From contig CAVXQD010000007.1 in assembly GCA_963763885.1 (NCBI GenBank), positions 1,984,001 through 2,048,000 of the forward strand: a stretch of 64,000 nucleotides of DNA. The letters run 5' to 3'. The first letter of the stretch is position 1. Every line of letters begins with the position of its first letter. The notes below the pieces were generated by a model that made no database searches, was not told the DNA's origin, and saw nothing but the letters and a program-made list of their open reading frames with translations. Source of the stretch: JANNBN01 sp963763885 (GTDB taxonomy: Bacteria > Actinomycetota > Acidimicrobiia > Acidimicrobiales > JANYDT01). Below are positions 62,101-64,000 of the stretch, piece after piece. The position numbers were made by a program, and so were the translations under genes.

Positions 62101-64000
62101 CAAGGCAAAACCTGGGAGCAGCGTCAAGGTGACAGCTGGCTTGCTTCGGTCTGATTATGTGGACGGCAAGCTTGTTGAAGAAGTCGTTGACCCGCAGGTT
62201 TGTGATGTGACCACGACGGAGAAAGCGTCTTCGTGCACGTTCAAGACCGACGTCGGCGGTCAATATCGGATTTCCACCAGCGTGAGCGGTGCCACCGGAG
62301 GCAGCAACCGTACTGAGTTGTCCGTTTGGGTGAGCGGTGCTGCATCGCAACCAGCACGGAGCGTTGAACAAGAAGCGCTGACACTTGTGCCGGACAAGCA
62401 GAACTACGCGCCTGGCGACACTGCCAAGGTGTTGGTGCAGGCACCGTTTGTAAAGGGCGAAGGTCTCGCTGTTGTGACGCACGGAAACGGCGTCCGCGAG
62501 ACACAGCGGTTTACGGCGGCAGACGGTACGGCTGAAATTTCGATTGCCATCAGTGAGGCCGATGTACCTGGTATTTCGATCTCCAGTGAAGTTGTGGGGG
62601 CAAGCGACCGAGTTGGGTTCGACGGAGTCAAAGTCCCTGGGGCACCACAGCGACCCGCATACGCCGTTGGGGCGATCAGCCTCTCGGTGCCACCACTGTC
62701 TCGTACGTTGTCGGTTGACGCGAACCCAGCAAAGACCGAGCTGGTGCCAGGTGAGAGCACGTCCATCAGCGTCACCGTAAAGGACGCATCGGGGGTACCA
62801 GTCAAAGATGCCGAGTTCGCTGTTGTAGTGGTTGACGAAGCCGTGCTGGGCCTGACCAACTACCAACTCCGCAACCCGATCGACGTCTTCTACGGCGCGG
62901 GGTACAGCTCGGTTGCAACGCGTTTCGGCCGCGAACAGGTTCGCCTGGTCGATCCTGCAACCATCGTGGCCACTGCACCGGTGGAGCAAACGGCCACCGC
63001 ACTGGACGGCGCAGCTGAAGAGTCGTTCGCTGCAGCAGAAACGACAGCTCCCGCTGCCGCTGCGCCTGCGCTGCGCAAGAACGCATCAGACGCTGCGGGC
63101 GCGGCGGAGACACCCATTGCGGTCCGTTCCAACTTCGACGCGTTGGCGCTCTTCAAGCCAACAGTGATCACCAACGCCGCTGGCCAGGCGACAGTTGAAG
63201 TGAAGCTGCCTGACAACCTCACCCGGTATCGGGTGATGGTCGTGGCCGTCAGCGCAAACGATCGGTTCGGAACAGGCGAGTCGGCAATCACTGCCCGACT
63301 CCCGTTGTCCATCCGCCCGTCAGCTCCTCGATTCCTCAACACCGGAGACAAGTTCGAGCTGCCCGTTGTCGTGCAGAACCTTGACTCCAAGCCAATGACT
63401 GTTGACGTGCTGGCGCAGGTTGCCAACCTCAACTCGGACGGGCCACTTGCCAAGCGGGTCTCCGTTCCAGCCAACGACCGAGTTGAGGTCCGTTTCTCTG
63501 TTTCGGTGAAGTCGGCCGGGACAGCAAAGGTCAGGGTGAGCGGCTTTGCAACCGCACCGGTCACTGGTTCAGCTGCCGAGCCGACCGATTCTGCCGAAGT
63601 GGCCATTCCGGTGTTCACCCCCGGGACGTCGGAAGCGTTTGCTACCTATGGCACCCTTGACGTCGGCGCCGTACGCCAGCCGGTCCAGGCGCCCGTCGAC
63701 GTGATCGGCACTTACGGCGGCCTTGAGATATCCACCTCATCAACGTCGCTTCAGGCACTGACGGACGCGCTGCTCTACATCAGCGAGTACGACTACAAGT
63801 CAAGCGATGCCTACGCATCGCGGATTATGTCCATAAGCGCGCTTCGTAAAGTGCTGCGAGATTTCGAGACCGCAGATCTACCCAGCGAAGCGGATCTCAA
63901 CGCTGCTGTGGACCGTGACGTTGCCGGCCTCGTGGGCCTGCAGAACGACGACGGTGGATGGTCCTATTGGCGCCGCTATGACAAGAGCGAGCCGTATCAA
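59180..64000 (+). CDS. Alpha-2-macroglobulin-like lipoprotein, lacking the thioester (3' end outside window)
   Basis: At least 1607 residues, open to the right edge. The N-terminus MKHLSIRFGAVALVAAVLMTAC is a lipoprotein signal (Cys as anchor). A low-complexity Ser/Thr/Ala stretch follows, then successive MG-like beta-domains. The order matches bacterial alpha-2-macroglobulins (YfaS/YfhM): DIEIT-type MG domains, VVVDEAVLGLTNY (MG6-7), FKPTVITNAAGQATVEVKLPDNLTRYRVM, and LSIRPSAPRFLNTGDKFELPVVVQN. In the thioester domain, where thioester-bearing members have CxEQ, this protein has YDYKSSDAYASRIMSI, so no thioester can form. Likely a surface protease inhibitor or envelope protein. ATG 59180 is used; it is divergent from the histidine phosphatase. 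Confidence 0.9.
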   Translation, partial: MKHLSIRFGAVALVAAVLMTACTDTSDPPSTPAPSSAAVTASELSTTSGEAGAEGTAPVAGAETGGVAPRLFSVSLSQGTIAAETAAVAVVASGEAVSAQRAQELAARLPKWEDPASLTAPFAWPKQAPPPPRTGKTVDTPFPPLVTADPLVVDNGPLKVLRIQPEGDVPIAPYLAVTFNQPMVAIGTVAQVSASEVPVKLDPPVEGTWQWIGSRTLRFDSDSPRVDRLPMATTFTATIPAGTRSVAGGALSEAVSFTFTTPPPTVLNFGPRDTSLPLVPVFVATFDQLVDPAAVLRTVVLKADGVSIPVRLAAEAEVNANETAKAIMSGAEKGRSIAFRPVDALPKDASLAIDVGPGTPSAEGPRVTTQAASYAARTYGPLKVVRTSCSYGDSCPPGTGFYVEFSNALDAKAPANVATRVAVSPTIAVQKVTIDGVLSIEGATQPRTKYTAVLPATLTDVYGQTLGKDETVAITVGAARQTLRQLELITTLDPFAKTQKLSVLSTNHKKLRVQVFEADPANFREYATYAVNRFDRNVKQPAWKQLSDRRVSVAGGDDATIETLIDLAEELKSRPGQVIVLVSADPEPARDSEDYYQNQPILSWVQSTHMALDSFTDADETRVWATDLLTGKPLVDLEVVDSNGTSRNTDSTGVAVFALGGSALDVVRGVKGTESFILPVSAVATQTSDGVVAYAFDDRQIYRPGETVSIKGWARDVSGKTGALSVSSQKTAAYTVTDAFGVEIGNGTTALGTLGGFDLTVPVPMTANLGQANVVFTAASGVARWNHSFQVAEFRRPEFEVDVAPVTASPFLSTKPVTVAAKASYYAGGPLPAAAVEWTVSTQETTFSPAGWAEFTFGIFRPWWWADDFEFGIGRTFPPGGGEQTVKTYAGVTDSSGRHALQLDFAGTNGKLPDLPVSVSVAGTVTDVNRQAWSDQQPLLVHSADRYVGLRSDRSFVRQGDPLKVEVIVTDIDGKAKPGSSVKVTAGLLRSDYVDGKLVEEVVDPQVCDVTTTEKASSCTFKTDVGGQYRISTSVSGATGGSNRTELSVWVSGAASQPARSVEQEALTLVPDKQNYAPGDTAKVLVQAPFVKGEGLAVVTHGNGVRETQRFTAADGTAEISIAISEADVPGISISSEVVGASDRVGFDGVKVPGAPQRPAYAVGAISLSVPPLSRTLSVDANPAKTELVPGESTSISVTVKDASGVPVKDAEFAVVVVDEAVLGLTNYQLRNPIDVFYGAGYSSVATRFGREQVRLVDPATIVATAPVEQTATALDGAAEESFAAAETTAPAAAAPALRKNASDAAGAAETPIAVRSNFDALALFKPTVITNAAGQATVEVKLPDNLTRYRVMVVAVSANDRFGTGESAITARLPLSIRPSAPRFLNTGDKFELPVVVQNLDSKPMTVDVLAQVANLNSDGPLAKRVSVPANDRVEVRFSVSVKSAGTAKVRVSGFATAPVTGSAAEPTDSAEVAIPVFTPGTSEAFATYGTLDVGAVRQPVQAPVDVIGTYGGLEISTSSTSLQALTDALLYISEYDYKSSDAYASRIMSISALRKVLRDFETADLPSEADLNAAVDRDVAGLVGLQNDDGGWSYWRRYDKSEPYQ

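Noticed and set aside
62027..62989. Minus-strand open frames under the alpha-2-macroglobulin gene
   Set aside because: No motif; the plus-strand frame runs unbroken from 59180 to the window end with family signatures.

Overview
The window reads as chromosome of a high-GC actinobacterium, and an Acidimicrobiia-like lineage is the best guess. The pointers are an F420-type luciferase-like oxidoreductase, an Lhr helicase coupled to a Nei-type glycosylase, a SARP/BTAD regulator, cell-surface proteins with Thr/Pro-rich linkers, many GTG/TTG starts and a PuuD-type membrane urate oxidase domain. This assignment is inference; no rRNA or tRNA gene was seen to confirm it.

Layout. 0-8.6 kb: 3' part of serS, a large SdrD-B-type surface protein with a sorting-like tail, an orphan MalK/UgpC-type ATPase and a long SARP-type regulator, ending in an intergenic region with strong inverted repeats. 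8.6-13.4 kb: a YiiX/C92-type hydrolase and a three-gene xanthine-dehydrogenase-type molybdenum hydroxylase operon. 13.5-18.8 kb: small membrane proteins, a small Cys/His protein coupled to uridine kinase, a TSUP transporter, an MFS exporter, a YczE-like protein and 3-hydroxyacyl-CoA dehydrogenase. 18.9-25.5 kb: lipid/acyl-CoA genes (two-gene ACAD/thioesterase unit, acyl-CoA synthetase), an LLM oxidoreductase and a Bax-inhibitor-1 protein. 25.6-33.1 kb: M15-like peptidase, argG, secreted SGNH hydrolase, a second acyl-CoA synthetase and a class-V PLP enzyme. 33.2-45.3 kb: nitrogen/ureide catabolism genes (SsnA-like amidohydrolase, D-amino-acid PLP enzyme, two N-carbamoyl amidohydrolases, fdhD, PuuD-like protein), interrupted by two inverted, nearly identical IS110-family elements. 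45.4-51.3 kb: PLP decarboxylase, enoyl-CoA hydratase, an ABC-2-like exporter and a BioF2-like acetyltransferase. 51.4-59.0 kb: lhr-nei, a mini DksA/TraR protein, a membrane protein, and a YgjP-like metallopeptidase coupled to a histidine phosphatase. 59.2 kb to the end: an alpha-2-macroglobulin-like lipoprotein that runs off the window.

How it fits together. Xanthine dehydrogenase (purine to urate), a PuuD-like urate oxidase domain, an aminohydrolase and two carbamoyl-group hydrolases together suggest purine/hydantoin nitrogen scavenging; the acyl-CoA genes form a dispersed beta-oxidation set. These assignments are by family, not by experiment.

The most interesting structure is the IS110 pair (38839-40293 and 42549-44004). 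The two cores are 1455 and 1456 bp and appear to differ by one A, which frameshifts copy 1. Each has a 224-nt non-coding leader, where IS110 elements keep their bridge RNA. Each is followed, downstream of the transposase, by a related two-hairpin sequence whose loop differs between copies. The elements face inward around a methyltransferase and fdhD, abut the start of a carbamoylase gene, and touch the stop codon of a cupredoxin gene. A pair of dispersed palindromic intergenic repeats and several short tandem duplications with 22- or 11-bp period at gene edges are further oddities.
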